From Planctomycetota bacterium (GTDB lineage Bacteria > Planctomycetota > Phycisphaerae > UBA1845 > PWPN01), in the NCBI GenBank assembly GCA_022711465.1, contig JAKLEZ010000001.1, positions 62,001 through 126,000 on the forward strand: a DNA stretch of 64,000 bases, in the 5' to 3' direction. The position numbers and the translations under genes were made by a program. Below are positions 33,902-42,679 of the stretch, one piece after another. The notes under the pieces were generated by a model, which was not told the DNA's origin, ran no database searches, and saw nothing but the letters and a program-made list of their open reading frames with translations. Positions within the stretch are counted from its first letter, which is position 1; each line of letters begins with the position of its first letter.

Positions 33902-36043
33902 TCATCTCCCCAGCGCCGCCAGCAGAAACGCCCACCGATCCGCGGTCTCGTTGATGATCTTGTCCGTGGGCTTGCCTGCGCCGTGCCCCGCACGGGTCTC
34001 GACCCGAAGCAGGATGGGGTTCGGTCCAGCCGCCGCAGCTTGGAGAGCCGCGGCGAACTTGAAGCTGTGGCAAGGCACGACCCGGTCATCATGGTCGCCG
34101 GTCGTGATCAGCGTGGCCGGATACTGTGTGCCCGGACGGATGTTGTGCAGCGGACTGTATGCGTACAGCACCTTGAACATCTCGGGATCGTCGGCGCTTC
34201 CGTAGTCAGAAACCCACCCCCACCCGATCGTGAAGCGGTGGAACCGCAGCATGTCCATCACGCCGACCGCGGGCAGGGCCGCACCGAACAAGTCCGGCCG
34301 CTGGGTGATGACCGCCCCAACCAGGAGACCACCGTTGCTGCCTCCCGCAACTGCCAGCTTCTTCGGGCTCGTGTAGCGACCGTCGATCAGCCACTGACTT
34401 GCGGCAATGCAGTCGTCGAAGCAGTTCTGCTTGTTCTTCAGCCGACCGGCGTCGTGCCACTCCCGCCCATATTCGCCCCCGCCGCGGAGATTGACCAGAG
34501 CGAACACCCCGCCCAGTTCCATCCACACCAGGTTGGCGGGCGAGAAGTACGGCGTGAGCGAGATATCGAAGCCGCCATAGCCGGTGAGCAGTGTCGGATT
34601 CAGCCCGTCGAGCTTCAGTCCCTTCCGGTGAACGATGAACATGGGAACACGGGTGCCATCCTTGCTGGTGACGAAAACCTGCTTGGAGCAGTAGTCCGCC
34701 GGTTTGAAGTCCACCTGCGGAGCCCTGAAAACCTCGTTGCGGGAGTCGCGCACGTCATGCCGATAGATGGTCGTCGGCGTCGTGAACTCGCCAAACGAGT
34801 AAAACAACTCCGGCGACGAGCGGCGCCCGGACAGCCCCCCCGCCGTACCCATGCCCGGCAGGGCTAGATCACGGGTGAAACGACCCTTGAGGTCGAACAA
34901 CCTGACCTGCGAATGGGCGTCCTGCAAATAGACAGTCACGAATGCGTCGCCCACAACGGCCACATCCTGCAAGGTCTGGGCAGCTTGTGGAATCAGCTCC
35001 CGCCAGTTCCTCCGGTCCGGCTGGCGGATGTCCACGGCGATGATTCGTCCGCGCGGAGCATCCAGGTCGGTGAAGAACCAAAACACCGGCCCCTCATTGT
35101 CGATGAAGCGGTACTGGGCGTCGAATCCGTCCAGCAACCGGACGACCTCGCCGCCGTTGGCCTGCAAATCCAGATAGTACACCCGGTTCTTCGTCTCGGT
35201 ACCCTGCATGACTGTGATGATCAGGTAGCGCCCGTCATCCGTGACCGAGCCGCTGAATCCCCACTCCTTCTGGTCGGGACGATGGTAGACCAGGCGGTCC
35301 TCCAACTGGGGCGTTCCCAGGCGGTGGTAGTACAGCTTCTGGAAGTAATTGACGCCTTTAAGCTCCTGGCCGCCGGCGGGCTCGTCATACCGGCTGTAGT
35401 AAAAGCCCTGGGCGTCCTTGGTCCAGGAAGCCCCGGAGAACTTCACCCACTTGATGTGATCGGGCAGCTTCTCGCCCGTATCCACACGGCAGACACTGAA
35501 CTCGATCCAGTCGGATCCGCCGGATGCAGTACCGTAGACCAGGAGCTTGCCGTCCTCGCTCGCCTCCCAGCCGGCCAAGGCGACGGTTGCGTCGGCGAAC
35601 ATCTTGTTCGGATCCAGCAGGACCCGCGGGGCGGCGGTCAGCGAGTCCGCGACGCAGAGAGACGACTGATTCTGCAGGCCGTTGTTGTACAGGAAGAAAT
35701 ACCGCCCACCCCGATTCACTGGAACGCCGAAACGCTCGTAATCCCACAACCGCGTGAGACGCTGCTTGATCTCGTTACGACGAGGCAGCCTGGCCAGGTA
35801 TGCGCGCGACACTTTGTTCTGGGCGTCGATCCATTCCCTGACGGCCGGCGATTCGATCTCCTCCAGCCAGCGATATGGATCAGCCACCTTGGTCCCGTGG
35901 TAGTCGTCCACCACGTCCTGGGTCTTCGTCGGCGGGTAAGTCAACCGGACGGACGTCGATAGCGGGCCGGTCGTGCATCCGAGACCCGCCACAATCACCA
36001 GGGCCAGGCAGAAACCGAGTTCCTTCCGAAACGCGCACATCAT
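33902..36043 (-). CDS. Prolyl oligopeptidase family serine peptidase (S9A), exported
   Basis: 713 residues from ATG 36043, with GGAGG 5 bases upstream (an in-frame ATG at 36067 is less good). The N-terminal hydrophobic signal ends near AGLGC, so it is probably periplasmic or a lipoprotein. The propeller region starts YPPTKTQDVVDDYHGTKVADPYRWLE, typical of S9A. The catalytic triad is present: Ser569 in GGSNGGLL, Asp653 in DHDDRVVP and His687 in RAGHGAGKP. It cleaves short proline-containing peptides; the propeller excludes large proteins. It is monocistronic, convergent with the HAF gene. Confidence 0.93.
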   Translation of the reverse strand: MMCAFRKELGFCLALVIVAGLGCTTGPLSTSVRLTYPPTKTQDVVDDYHGTKVADPYRWLEEIESPAVREWIDAQNKVSRAYLARLPRRNEIKQRLTRLWDYERFGVPVNRGGRYFFLYNNGLQNQSSLCVADSLTAAPRVLLDPNKMFADATVALAGWEASEDGKLLVYGTASGGSDWIEFSVCRVDTGEKLPDHIKWVKFSGASWTKDAQGFYYSRYDEPAGGQELKGVNYFQKLYYHRLGTPQLEDRLVYHRPDQKEWGFSGSVTDDGRYLIITVMQGTETKNRVYYLDLQANGGEVVRLLDGFDAQYRFIDNEGPVFWFFTDLDAPRGRIIAVDIRQPDRRNWRELIPQAAQTLQDVAVVGDAFVTVYLQDAHSQVRLFDLKGRFTRDLALPGMGTAGGLSGRRSSPELFYSFGEFTTPTTIYRHDVRDSRNEVFRAPQVDFKPADYCSKQVFVTSKDGTRVPMFIVHRKGLKLDGLNPTLLTGYGGFDISLTPYFSPANLVWMELGGVFALVNLRGGGEYGREWHDAGRLKNKQNCFDDCIAASQWLIDGRYTSPKKLAVAGGSNGGLLVGAVITQRPDLFGAALPAVGVMDMLRFHRFTIGWGWVSDYGSADDPEMFKVLYAYSPLHNIRPGTQYPATLITTGDHDDRVVPCHSFKFAAALQAAAAGPNPILLRVETRAGHGAGKPTDKIINETADRWAFLLAALGR

Positions 36044-36214
36044 GAGAACCTCCATCAGATCGCACAAACCACCGTCAGCCTACCCGAAAAGCGCTCCCAG
36101 GCAATAGGCCTGCGTCCGGTAAGCCGGTCTCACCGAGCCCGGGGCTGCCTTTCCCCCCGGCCACAACCCCACTATGATTCAGCTGGGCAAGCTCGCCCGA
36201 AGGCAGGTGAACCC

Positions 36215-36406
36215 ATGCGAATGACACCCGAACAACGAGCGTGGCTCGTGGAACAGCAGCGCGACCTGAAACGCGAACTCGACGCACTGGTCTCGGGTAC
36301 GTCGACGTTCACCTACGCCGACAAGAACGAGCGGCGGATCGATCTCATGGCCGAGCTGGACGAGATCGACCGGCAGCTGCGCGAGGAAGAGGGGCCGACC
36401 GCATAG
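36215..36406 (+). CDS. Small coiled-coil hypothetical protein
   Basis: 63 residues, starting at an ATG after AAGGCAGG. The sequence is mostly two amphipathic helices (MTPEQRAWLVEQQRDLKREL and RRIDLMAELDEIDRQLREE) joined by a GTSTFTYADKNE turn, suggesting a helical hairpin. There is a faint likeness to small phage head-joining proteins of the gpW type, too weak to rely on. No operon partner: the flanking genes are on the other strand. It lies just left of the integron cassette boundary. Confidence 0.55.
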   Translation: MRMTPEQRAWLVEQQRDLKRELDALVSGTSTFTYADKNERRIDLMAELDEIDRQLREEEGPTA

Positions 36407-36623
36407 GCTGGCTTCCATGGCCCGCGCCCGCCAGGGCGGCGAACCGTTGCGGGCCGGATCCCCAACCGAGCGACCCTGCCAGTGAGCACCCGCCCCCGTG
36501 AATCACGTCTGGCTTCCCTCCGGACCGACATCGGTCCGCGAAGCCATCCGTTCGACACCGGGAGGAGAATGACGCTGGCGGGCAGGTGTCTCAGTACGAG
36601 AAGAGGAGCGGAGAATACGTGTC
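36407..36623. other. Gene-free stretch left of the integron cassette
   Basis: About 220 bases with no credible gene; the open frames are short and lack start signals. With the attC-like site and the 3' untranslated part of the cassette gene, the total gap before the next coding sequence is 324 bases. Confidence 0.5.
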
Positions 36624-36684
36624 GTCGAATGCCTGAATTTGAACCGCGCCGCGGGGCGGCGTCGGCTTGAATGAGTTGTTAGGC
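36624..36684 (-). repeat. Integron attC-like recombination site (59-base element)
   Basis: Read on the minus strand, the site opens with GCCTAAC (36684-36678; RYYYAAC core) followed by ACTCATTCAAGCCGACG. It then has a GCCGC/GCGGC hairpin centre, the returning arm GGCGCGGTTCAAATTCAGGC, and a degenerate closing core ATTCGAC. The spacing (about 60 bases) and arm motifs TTCAAGCCGACG and CGGCGCGG match the classical short attC sites of resistance-gene cassettes as I remember them. It lies about 47 bases after the methyltransferase stop, as in gene cassettes. The poor right core suggests insertion at a secondary, non-attC site. Confidence 0.75.
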
Positions 36685-36730
36685 ATGATTGGATTGTCCC
36701 CACTTTCTGAGTCGCCCGGTAATCCCCTCA

Positions 36731-37477
36731 TCACCGCGTCATCAGCACGAACACGCCCCAGCCCAGGTATTCACGCGTGTAAGCGGCGTAGCGCTCGGGT
36801 TCCGAGGTTAGTGTGGCTCGAACGTCTTTCGCGAACTCGTCGTCGGGATTGGCTTCAAGCCATCGCCGCATGGTGAGCCACTTGGCCGCCTCGTATCTGT
36901 CCCAGCTGTCTTGGTCTGCCAAGACCATTTCCACGACGTCGTAGCCGAGGTGGCCAAAAGACGCGAGAAGTCCTGGAAGCAGGAGAAAGTCGGAGATTGA
37001 GCCGGCAAGACACCCCTTGGCAACAGCTTCCGTCGGCGGCAACTGCCGCCAGTAGGGCTCGCCGATGAGGATGATCCCTCCGGTGCGGAGGCTCTGCGCC
37101 AGAAGCTCGATGGTGCCGGCGACTCCCCCGGCGATCCAAGTGGCACCGAGACAGGCTGCCACACCGACCTTCTCGGCAGAGACGAATCCGGCAGCATCGC
37201 CATGGATGAACTTGACTTGATCGGCGACACCAAGTTTTTCAGCCCGGAGTCTCGCTTGCTCGGTGAACAACTGGCTCATGTCGATGCCGGTGCCGATGAC
37301 TCCGTAATCGCGTGCCCAGGTGCACAGCATCTCGCCCGAACCGCTGCCGAGGTCGAGCACTCGGGTCCCCGTTTCCAGACGCAACGCCGAGCCGAGAGTG
37401 GCGAGCTTCTCGGGTGTGAACGGATTATGGATGCGGTGAGCACTTTCGGTGATGTTGAAGATCCGTGGAATATCCAA
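36731..37477 (-). CDS. Cassette-borne SAM-dependent methyltransferase
   Basis: 248 residues from a TTG start with AAGGAG about 10 bases upstream. Class I fold: TRVLDLGSGSGEMLCTWA (motif I), GTGIDMSQLFTEQAR (acidic residue of motif II), VKFIHGDAAGF, then VGVAACLGATWIAGG and TGGIILIGEPYWRQLPP. The N-terminal HRIHNPFTPEKLATLG segment is a cap helix region. The substrate is unknown; a small molecule is likely from the compact size. Methyltransferases are common cargo of environmental integron cassettes. The gene belongs to no local operon and is bracketed by recombination cores. Confidence 0.8.
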   Translation of the reverse strand: MDIPRIFNITESAHRIHNPFTPEKLATLGSALRLETGTRVLDLGSGSGEMLCTWARDYGVIGTGIDMSQLFTEQARLRAEKLGVADQVKFIHGDAAGFVSAEKVGVAACLGATWIAGGVAGTIELLAQSLRTGGIILIGEPYWRQLPPTEAVAKGCLAGSISDFLLLPGLLASFGHLGYDVVEMVLADQDSWDRYEAAKWLTMRRWLEANPDDEFAKDVRATLTSEPERYAAYTREYLGWGVFVLMTR

Positions 37478-37518
37478 TGCGGAGAATCTCCTTATGGGTG
37501 TGAGTAGACTCGGTCACT

Positions 37519-37525
37519 GCCTAAC
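37519..37525 (-). repeat. Integron core site GTTAGGC at the 5' cassette boundary
   Basis: Perfect GTTRRRY core on the minus strand, 22 bases after the GH43-like gene's stop. Integrase would cut between G and TT. No full attC or attI structure is apparent on the outer side. Confidence 0.6.
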
Positions 37526-37547
37526 AATCTGCACCACGTGCAATGGT

Positions 37548-38600
37548 TCACTGAGGCTCAGTGGCAGGCTGGCTGCCCGCCGGACGAATCCGGCCGGGGG
37601 AATCCAACCGCACCGGCAGTACTCCGGGCTTCTCCTGCCAGGGAGCCTTGCCGTCGCTGCCGAAGTAGGTTGACCACCAGTCCCCCACCTCGTCCTTGAA
37701 GAACACGTTATGCCCGCCGTGCGGAACGGCCTCGTAGCGACGACTGTAGGGCCCGTAGATCCTGTCGGCTGTAGCGATGCAGCAGCTGTACCGACCGTCC
37801 CAGTGCTCGGCACAGGACAGATAGTACTTCCCGTTCACCTTGAACAGAAACGCTCCTTCGTAACCCACATGATCGAAGGAGTCCTTGCCGAAGATCCCTG
37901 CACACAGCCCGGAGTGATGACGCGGATCCGGATCCGCACCAGTCGTCTTGAGCCCGTGGTAACGCTCGGCCAGGCCGCTCATGTCGTCTTTCATCCGGGC
38001 GATCTTGCCGCTGTGCCAGAGGAAGTAGACCGATCCGTCGTCGTCCTCGAACAGCGAGGCGTCGATCTCATCCCCCATGCGCTCAGCCGCCTGAACATCC
38101 ACGTAAGGTCCCTCGGCCCTGCCGCTGGTGCTCTTGAGCAGTCCGCTACCAGACGTCTTGGCCGTCCCGTCCCAGCCAGGCAGGCTGTAGGTCAACCAGA
38201 AGGTGCCCTTGAGATAGTGAATCTCCGGGGCCCAAAGCGGCTTCTTCGCTTCAAGATACGGCTTGTGCCAGGGGCTTGCGCCGTACCGCCAGACCATCCC
38301 GAGCGGCTCCCAGGCGGCCATATCCTTGGACTTCCATATCTTGATACCCTCGTTGTAGGACCAGAAGGGTGGAACCGTCCCCGTCAGATACCACATTCCA
38401 TCTGGCCCGCGGCAGACGGAGGTATCACGAAGTGACATGTCGCCCAGCCGGCGCAGACCGCTCAGCTGGCCATCTCTGACCGCGGCCGACAGCCGAGCTG
38501 GAGCCGACACCTTCTCGCCAGCGAGTAGATGAGCCCCGCCCGCCGCCAGCAGGGCGAGCAGTGCAGCATAACGATTCACGCTGATCGAGCCTGTGCACAT
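37548..38600 (-). CDS. Secreted GH43-like five-bladed beta-propeller glycosidase
   Basis: 350 residues from ATG 38600. A signal peptide (VNRYAALLALLAAGGAHLLAG) is followed by a family-43-type propeller: LRDTSVCRGPDGMWYLTGT offers the catalytic base Asp on blade 1, KIWKSKDMAAWEPLG and LWAPEIHYLKGTFWLTYS (APE motif) are standard, and MGDEIDASLFEDDDGSVYFLWHSG carries the pKa-modulating Asp. The acid Glu may be in HVGYEGAFLFKVNGKYYL. Members cut arabinan, xylan or other furanosides/pyranosides. The C-terminus looks complete, so the adjacent cassette did not truncate it. Confidence 0.8.
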   Translation of the reverse strand: MCTGSISVNRYAALLALLAAGGAHLLAGEKVSAPARLSAAVRDGQLSGLRRLGDMSLRDTSVCRGPDGMWYLTGTVPPFWSYNEGIKIWKSKDMAAWEPLGMVWRYGASPWHKPYLEAKKPLWAPEIHYLKGTFWLTYSLPGWDGTAKTSGSGLLKSTSGRAEGPYVDVQAAERMGDEIDASLFEDDDGSVYFLWHSGKIARMKDDMSGLAERYHGLKTTGADPDPRHHSGLCAGIFGKDSFDHVGYEGAFLFKVNGKYYLSCAEHWDGRYSCCIATADRIYGPYSRRYEAVPHGGHNVFFKDEVGDWWSTYFGSDGKAPWQEKPGVLPVRLDSPGRIRPAGSQPATEPQ

Positions 38601-39040
38601 CGCGTCAAATCCAGTCAACGGAAAGAGGCAACTCCTGACGGTCCTTGCGCCCGGGCATGGGCCCGGGACGGGCTACAACTTAGCTGACAGGGCCCAGCGG
38701 AGCAAGAAGCGAGCAGCGACCATGGCCGGGGGCTACACGACACCCGCTGACGCAGCCCCGCCGCAGGTTCATCCGGCCGGCAAGCGTGCCATCAGCGCCC
38801 GTACCACCGACCCAAGCCGCAGGGCATTCGCCCACGTTGCGCCCTGCCCGGTTCGGCATCTGGGGCCCAGCCAAGCCGCCAAGCTCGGCTTCCGACAGAT
38901 CGGAAACAGACCCGGGCCGGGCCGGAAGCGGAGAAATCCTGGATCTTGCCAGTAACCCGGATGGTCATTCCTCTTTCAAAACGGTATCATCCCTCCTGAC
39001 TGGTCGGTGTTCGAGATTGTTCCGTAATGTGGAGGCTGGA
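38601..39040. other. Divergent regulatory gap between GH43-like and NPCBM genes
   Basis: About 440 bases without a gene. It contains a palindrome CCCGGGC-ATGG-GCCCGGG (38650-38667) in the leader of the minus-strand gene. A TATCAT hexamer near 38981 could be a -10 box for the plus-strand gene, but a good -35 partner is lacking. Confidence 0.4.
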
Positions 39041-42000
39041 ATGTTCGCTTTGTCAACCATTTATTGTGCACTTTTGAGTCTTGGCCTCGCTTCCCAAGCG
39101 GCCAATGAGACCTCAGCAGGCGGCAAGAGTCCGACGACGGAGTACCTCTCCGAGCTGCAGGGACGGTTTCTGCTCACCCTGCAGGCGTGGGGCGAACTCG
39201 GCATCAACACTTGTGCCCACGCGCCCGGGCAGGCTGGCGAGCCGATGAAGATCGGCCAGAAGACCTACGCGAAAGGCCTGGGCCACCACGCCTCCGGCGA
39301 GATTGTGATCGATCTGTCCGGCGAATACGAGCGGTTTGAGGCCGAGGTCGGCGTGCAACCTCTGCCCGGCGCCGGCAGTGTCGTCTTCCAGGTCTTCGCG
39401 GACGACAAGCAACTCTTCGACAGCGGGATCATGAAGTCCGGGGGTGAAGCCAAGCTCGTATCGGTGCCGGTGGGCGGGGCCCATGAACTGCAGCTCATTG
39501 TGACGGACGCCGGTGACGGCATCAGCTGTGATTGTGCCAACTGGGGAGAGGCGCGGCTCATCCGGGCAGCCCATCCCGCCGCGGTCAAGCCGAGACCGCT
39601 CCTGGACGTGGCTCCCTTCGCCCGCGTGGTAACCTGCGACCCGAGGCGAACCGACGGCTCGCGAGCCAGCCGGATCCAGGAGTACCGCGCCGAAGACATC
39701 TACCTGGAGTCGCCGCTCAAGCCTGACGCCCAGGGTTCATACACCGTGCCGGCTGACGGGACCTACGCCGGCTGCATCGGCATGAAGTGGCTGGAAGAGC
39801 GAAGGATCAGGCGGCTGGTCGTCGAGTTCGCGAAGAACGCCGCCCCACTTTCACCCGACGGAGTACAGCTGCAGTGCTGGACGGGCGAGTCTGCATGGCA
39901 AGGAAACTGGAAGCCGCTGGACGCCAAGGTCCAGCAGAACGACAACAGCTGGATCATCGAACCGGACTGGTCGAGTTGCCCGGAGGCGCGCGGAGCAACA
40001 CGCAAGCTGCGCGGGTTGTTCCCGACCAGCCCGACGCCAATCATCATCAAGTCACTGACCGCTCTGGCTCCGACCCCCACCGAGGAGGTCACGCTGCTCT
40101 GCCAGTTCGAGAACGCCCAGAGCGGTCAGCAAGGCCGCATTGAGTTGTACAACGGGCAGATCCTGGGCAGCGGGGGAACGAGCCTGATCCGCACGGACTG
40201 GAATCTGAAAGAACCACTCCGATTGAAAGTACGCTACGCCAAGTCCCGGCGATGGAAACCGGATCGAACCGTGGTTCGGTTTGAGCTGTCGGGAATAGCG
40301 TTCGGAGTGGCCGTCCAGGACGTGCTTGAGAACGACTGTGTGTACGTCCGCGACGCCGGGCTGTTTGTCACCACCGATCCGGCCAAGGTGACCCTGCCAG
40401 ACTACCTCAAGAAGGTCACTGGGCGAGAGACCATGCTCGAACGGGTCCGGAAGCTACCCGACCAGACGCTCGCCCAGGCGATGGCCAGGACCCATCACCC
40501 GGAGCAAGATGTCCTGCCCACGATGCTCTCCCTGGCCTGCGACAACCACAAGTGCGTGGTGTATCGCAACGGCATGATCCGATTCAGCAGCGATCCGCGG
40601 ACCGACGATCAGATGCTCAGCAACTGCCTCGGGTTGGGATGCGAGCTGCAGCCGGTGTTCGGCTCGGGGAAAAACGAGGCTCTGAGCCGGCAACTGGACG
40701 ACGGCTGGTACCCCATTCCGGTGACCCGAGTGCGAGAAGAGGGGATTCTCTACCAGCAACGAACCTTCGTAGTCCCGGTCGGCGACAAGGCCGCCGGGAA
40801 CGAATCGCTCTTCGCCCCCCGCCCGTCGGTGTGCGTGGCAGAATTCACCCTGGCCAACGAATCCCAGGCCGAGGCAGCGGCATCTCTGGTCCTGACGGTG
40901 ACGGCAGACATCACCAAGCGCATTCCCGCCGACTTGAGGACCACCAGTGCCAGCGTCCTCGCCCAATCAGGCGATCGGCTGCTCGCCACGCTCACAGCGG
41001 AGGAACCCGGCGGGCTGAAATTCGAAACCCGCCGCGGCACGACCCGACTGACCGGCAAGCTGCCGCCCAACGGAGCCGCCAAGCTGGTCGTCGTGATCCC
41101 TCTGCTTCGTGCCGCCCGCGAACAGATCCCCCCGGTCGTGGACACCGCGGCCGCGATCGCTCAGACCAAGGCCTACTGGCGGCAGATGCTGGCATCAAGC
41201 ATGCAGATCGAAACGCCCGACGGGTTGCTGAACAACATCATCCGGGCGTCACAGGTCCACTGCATGCTCGCAGCCCGCAACGAAGAGGCCGGCCGGCGCG
41301 TGGCCCCGTGGATCGCCTCGGTCTACTACGGCCCGCTGGAGAGCGAGTCGCACTCGATTATCCGAGGGATGGGCGTCTTCGGACATCAGGAGTTTGCGGA
41401 GCGGTCCTTTGACTACTTCATCCAGCGTTTCAGCAAGGAGGGATTTCTGACCACCGGTTATACCCTGATGGGTACCGGCTGGCATCTCTGGACGCTTGGC
41501 GAGTTCTACGGCCTGACCCGAAACGAGAAGTGGCTGAGCCGGGTCGCCCCCGAAATCGGACGGGTGTGCAAGTGGATCCTTGCCCAGCGAGCCAAAACCA
41601 GCCACGTAGACGCGCTCGGCGAGAAACCGCCGGAATACGGACTCATGCCACCAGGCGTAATGGCCGACTGGAACGCGTTCGCCTTCCACTTCTGCCTGAA
41701 CGGGTACTACTGCGCCGGGCTGCGCGAGGCCGGCCAAGCCCTCGTCGACGTGGGCTACCCCGAAGCCGACAAGTTCGTGCAGGAGGCCGGCCGGTTCACC
41801 GAAGATATCTTCCGGGCGTATCGCTGGACACAGGCCCGGACACCCGTCTATCCACTCCAGAACGGAACCTGGGTACCCGGGTACCCCTCACAGGTACACA
41901 GCGCCGGTCCGCTCAACGACTTCTTCCCGGGCCAGGACGGCAACCGCAGTTGGTGCTACGACATCGAACTCGGCGCCCATCACCTGGTTCCGTTCGGAAT

Positions 42001-42676
42001 GCTCGATCCGAAGAGTCGCGATGTGACCTGGATGATGGATCACATGGAGGATGTGCAGTTCCTGGCCGACGGATGGTTGGACTATGCGGCCGTGGATAAC
42101 GCCAAGGACCCCTTCAACTTCGGCGGGTTCGCCAAAGTCCAGCCCTACTACTGCCGCAACGCCGAAATCAGCGCCCTGCGGGACGACGTCAAGCCCTTCA
42201 TCCGCTCCTACTTCAATGCCCTGGCTTCATTGGTCAGCGCCGAAGACCTCGCCCTGCAGGAGCATTTCCACGGGGCGGCGGCCTGGAACAAGACCCACGA
42301 AACCGGCTACTTGCTCCATCAGAGCCGACTCATGATGGTCATGGAGCGCGGCGACGAACTCTGGCTCGCTCCCTTCGTGACCGATCAGTGGCTCAAGGAT
42401 GGCATGATCGTCGGCGTGAGAAACGCACCGACCCGCTTCGGCCCGGTCAGCTACCGGATCGAGTCCTCGATCAAGTCCGGAGTCGTCAAGGCCGAACTCG
42501 ATCCTGCCACCAGGACGCCGCCCAAGGCCGCTGTCCTGAGATTGCGACACCCCGAGGGTAAGCCGATCAGGCAGGTCGCCATCGAAGGACAGGACGCCAG
42601 CGGCTTCGAGACAGGGAAAGACACGGTTCGGATCTTCAAGCCGGATCGCAGACTCATCGTAAAAGTGGAGTACTGA
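39041..42676 (+). CDS. Large secreted NPCBM-domain protein with six-hairpin glycosidase-like C-terminus
   Basis: 1211 residues from ATG 39041 (GGAGG upstream); the longer frame from 38786 lacks signals. A signal peptide MFALSTIYCALLSLGLASQA leads into an NPCBM carbohydrate-binding module (about 25-165: ELGINTCAHAPG, YAKGLGHHASGEIVIDLSG, WGEARLI). A middle beta region (about 165-500) has CWTGESAWQGNWKPL, like discoidin-type modules. The C-terminal half is helical with aromatic motifs GFLTTGYTLMGTGWHLWTLGEF, WNAFAFHFCLNGYY and YAAVDNAKDPFNFGGF, resembling six-hairpin glycosidases. Exact family and catalytic residues uncertain. It ends 3 bases from the convergent clpX stop. Confidence 0.75.
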   Translation: MFALSTIYCALLSLGLASQAANETSAGGKSPTTEYLSELQGRFLLTLQAWGELGINTCAHAPGQAGEPMKIGQKTYAKGLGHHASGEIVIDLSGEYERFEAEVGVQPLPGAGSVVFQVFADDKQLFDSGIMKSGGEAKLVSVPVGGAHELQLIVTDAGDGISCDCANWGEARLIRAAHPAAVKPRPLLDVAPFARVVTCDPRRTDGSRASRIQEYRAEDIYLESPLKPDAQGSYTVPADGTYAGCIGMKWLEERRIRRLVVEFAKNAAPLSPDGVQLQCWTGESAWQGNWKPLDAKVQQNDNSWIIEPDWSSCPEARGATRKLRGLFPTSPTPIIIKSLTALAPTPTEEVTLLCQFENAQSGQQGRIELYNGQILGSGGTSLIRTDWNLKEPLRLKVRYAKSRRWKPDRTVVRFELSGIAFGVAVQDVLENDCVYVRDAGLFVTTDPAKVTLPDYLKKVTGRETMLERVRKLPDQTLAQAMARTHHPEQDVLPTMLSLACDNHKCVVYRNGMIRFSSDPRTDDQMLSNCLGLGCELQPVFGSGKNEALSRQLDDGWYPIPVTRVREEGILYQQRTFVVPVGDKAAGNESLFAPRPSVCVAEFTLANESQAEAAASLVLTVTADITKRIPADLRTTSASVLAQSGDRLLATLTAEEPGGLKFETRRGTTRLTGKLPPNGAAKLVVVIPLLRAAREQIPPVVDTAAAIAQTKAYWRQMLASSMQIETPDGLLNNIIRASQVHCMLAARNEEAGRRVAPWIASVYYGPLESESHSIIRGMGVFGHQEFAERSFDYFIQRFSKEGFLTTGYTLMGTGWHLWTLGEFYGLTRNEKWLSRVAPEIGRVCKWILAQRAKTSHVDALGEKPPEYGLMPPGVMADWNAFAFHFCLNGYYCAGLREAGQALVDVGYPEADKFVQEAGRFTEDIFRAYRWTQARTPVYPLQNGTWVPGYPSQVHSAGPLNDFFPGQDGNRSWCYDIELGAHHLVPFGMLDPKSRDVTWMMDHMEDVQFLADGWLDYAAVDNAKDPFNFGGFAKVQPYYCRNAEISALRDDVKPFIRSYFNALASLVSAEDLALQEHFHGAAAWNKTHETGYLLHQSRLMMVMERGDELWLAPFVTDQWLKDGMIVGVRNAPTRFGPVSYRIESSIKSGVVKAELDPATRTPPKAAVLRLRHPEGKPIRQVAIEGQDASGFETGKDTVRIFKPDRRLIVKVEY

Positions 42677-42679
42677 AGG

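Larger units (their letters stand above)
36624..37525 (-). mobile_element. Putative lone integron gene cassette carrying a methyltransferase
   Basis: About 0.9 kb bounded on the 5' side (minus strand) by a perfect core GTTAGGC (37525-37519) and on the 3' side by an attC-like site whose first core is GCCTAAC. One gene fills it in the usual orientation, with the start 42 bases inside the 5' core. No integrase gene or second cassette is visible nearby, so this may be a single mobilised cassette or a remnant of a larger array. Confidence 0.7.

Noticed and set aside
36215..36406. Phage head-joining (gpW-like) protein
   Set aside because: Likeness is limited to a helix-turn-helix outline and no other phage genes are near.
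38650..38667. CCCGGGC/GCCCGGG palindrome as a terminator or operator
   Set aside because: No T tract follows and no second copy was found; kept only as a note in the spacer.
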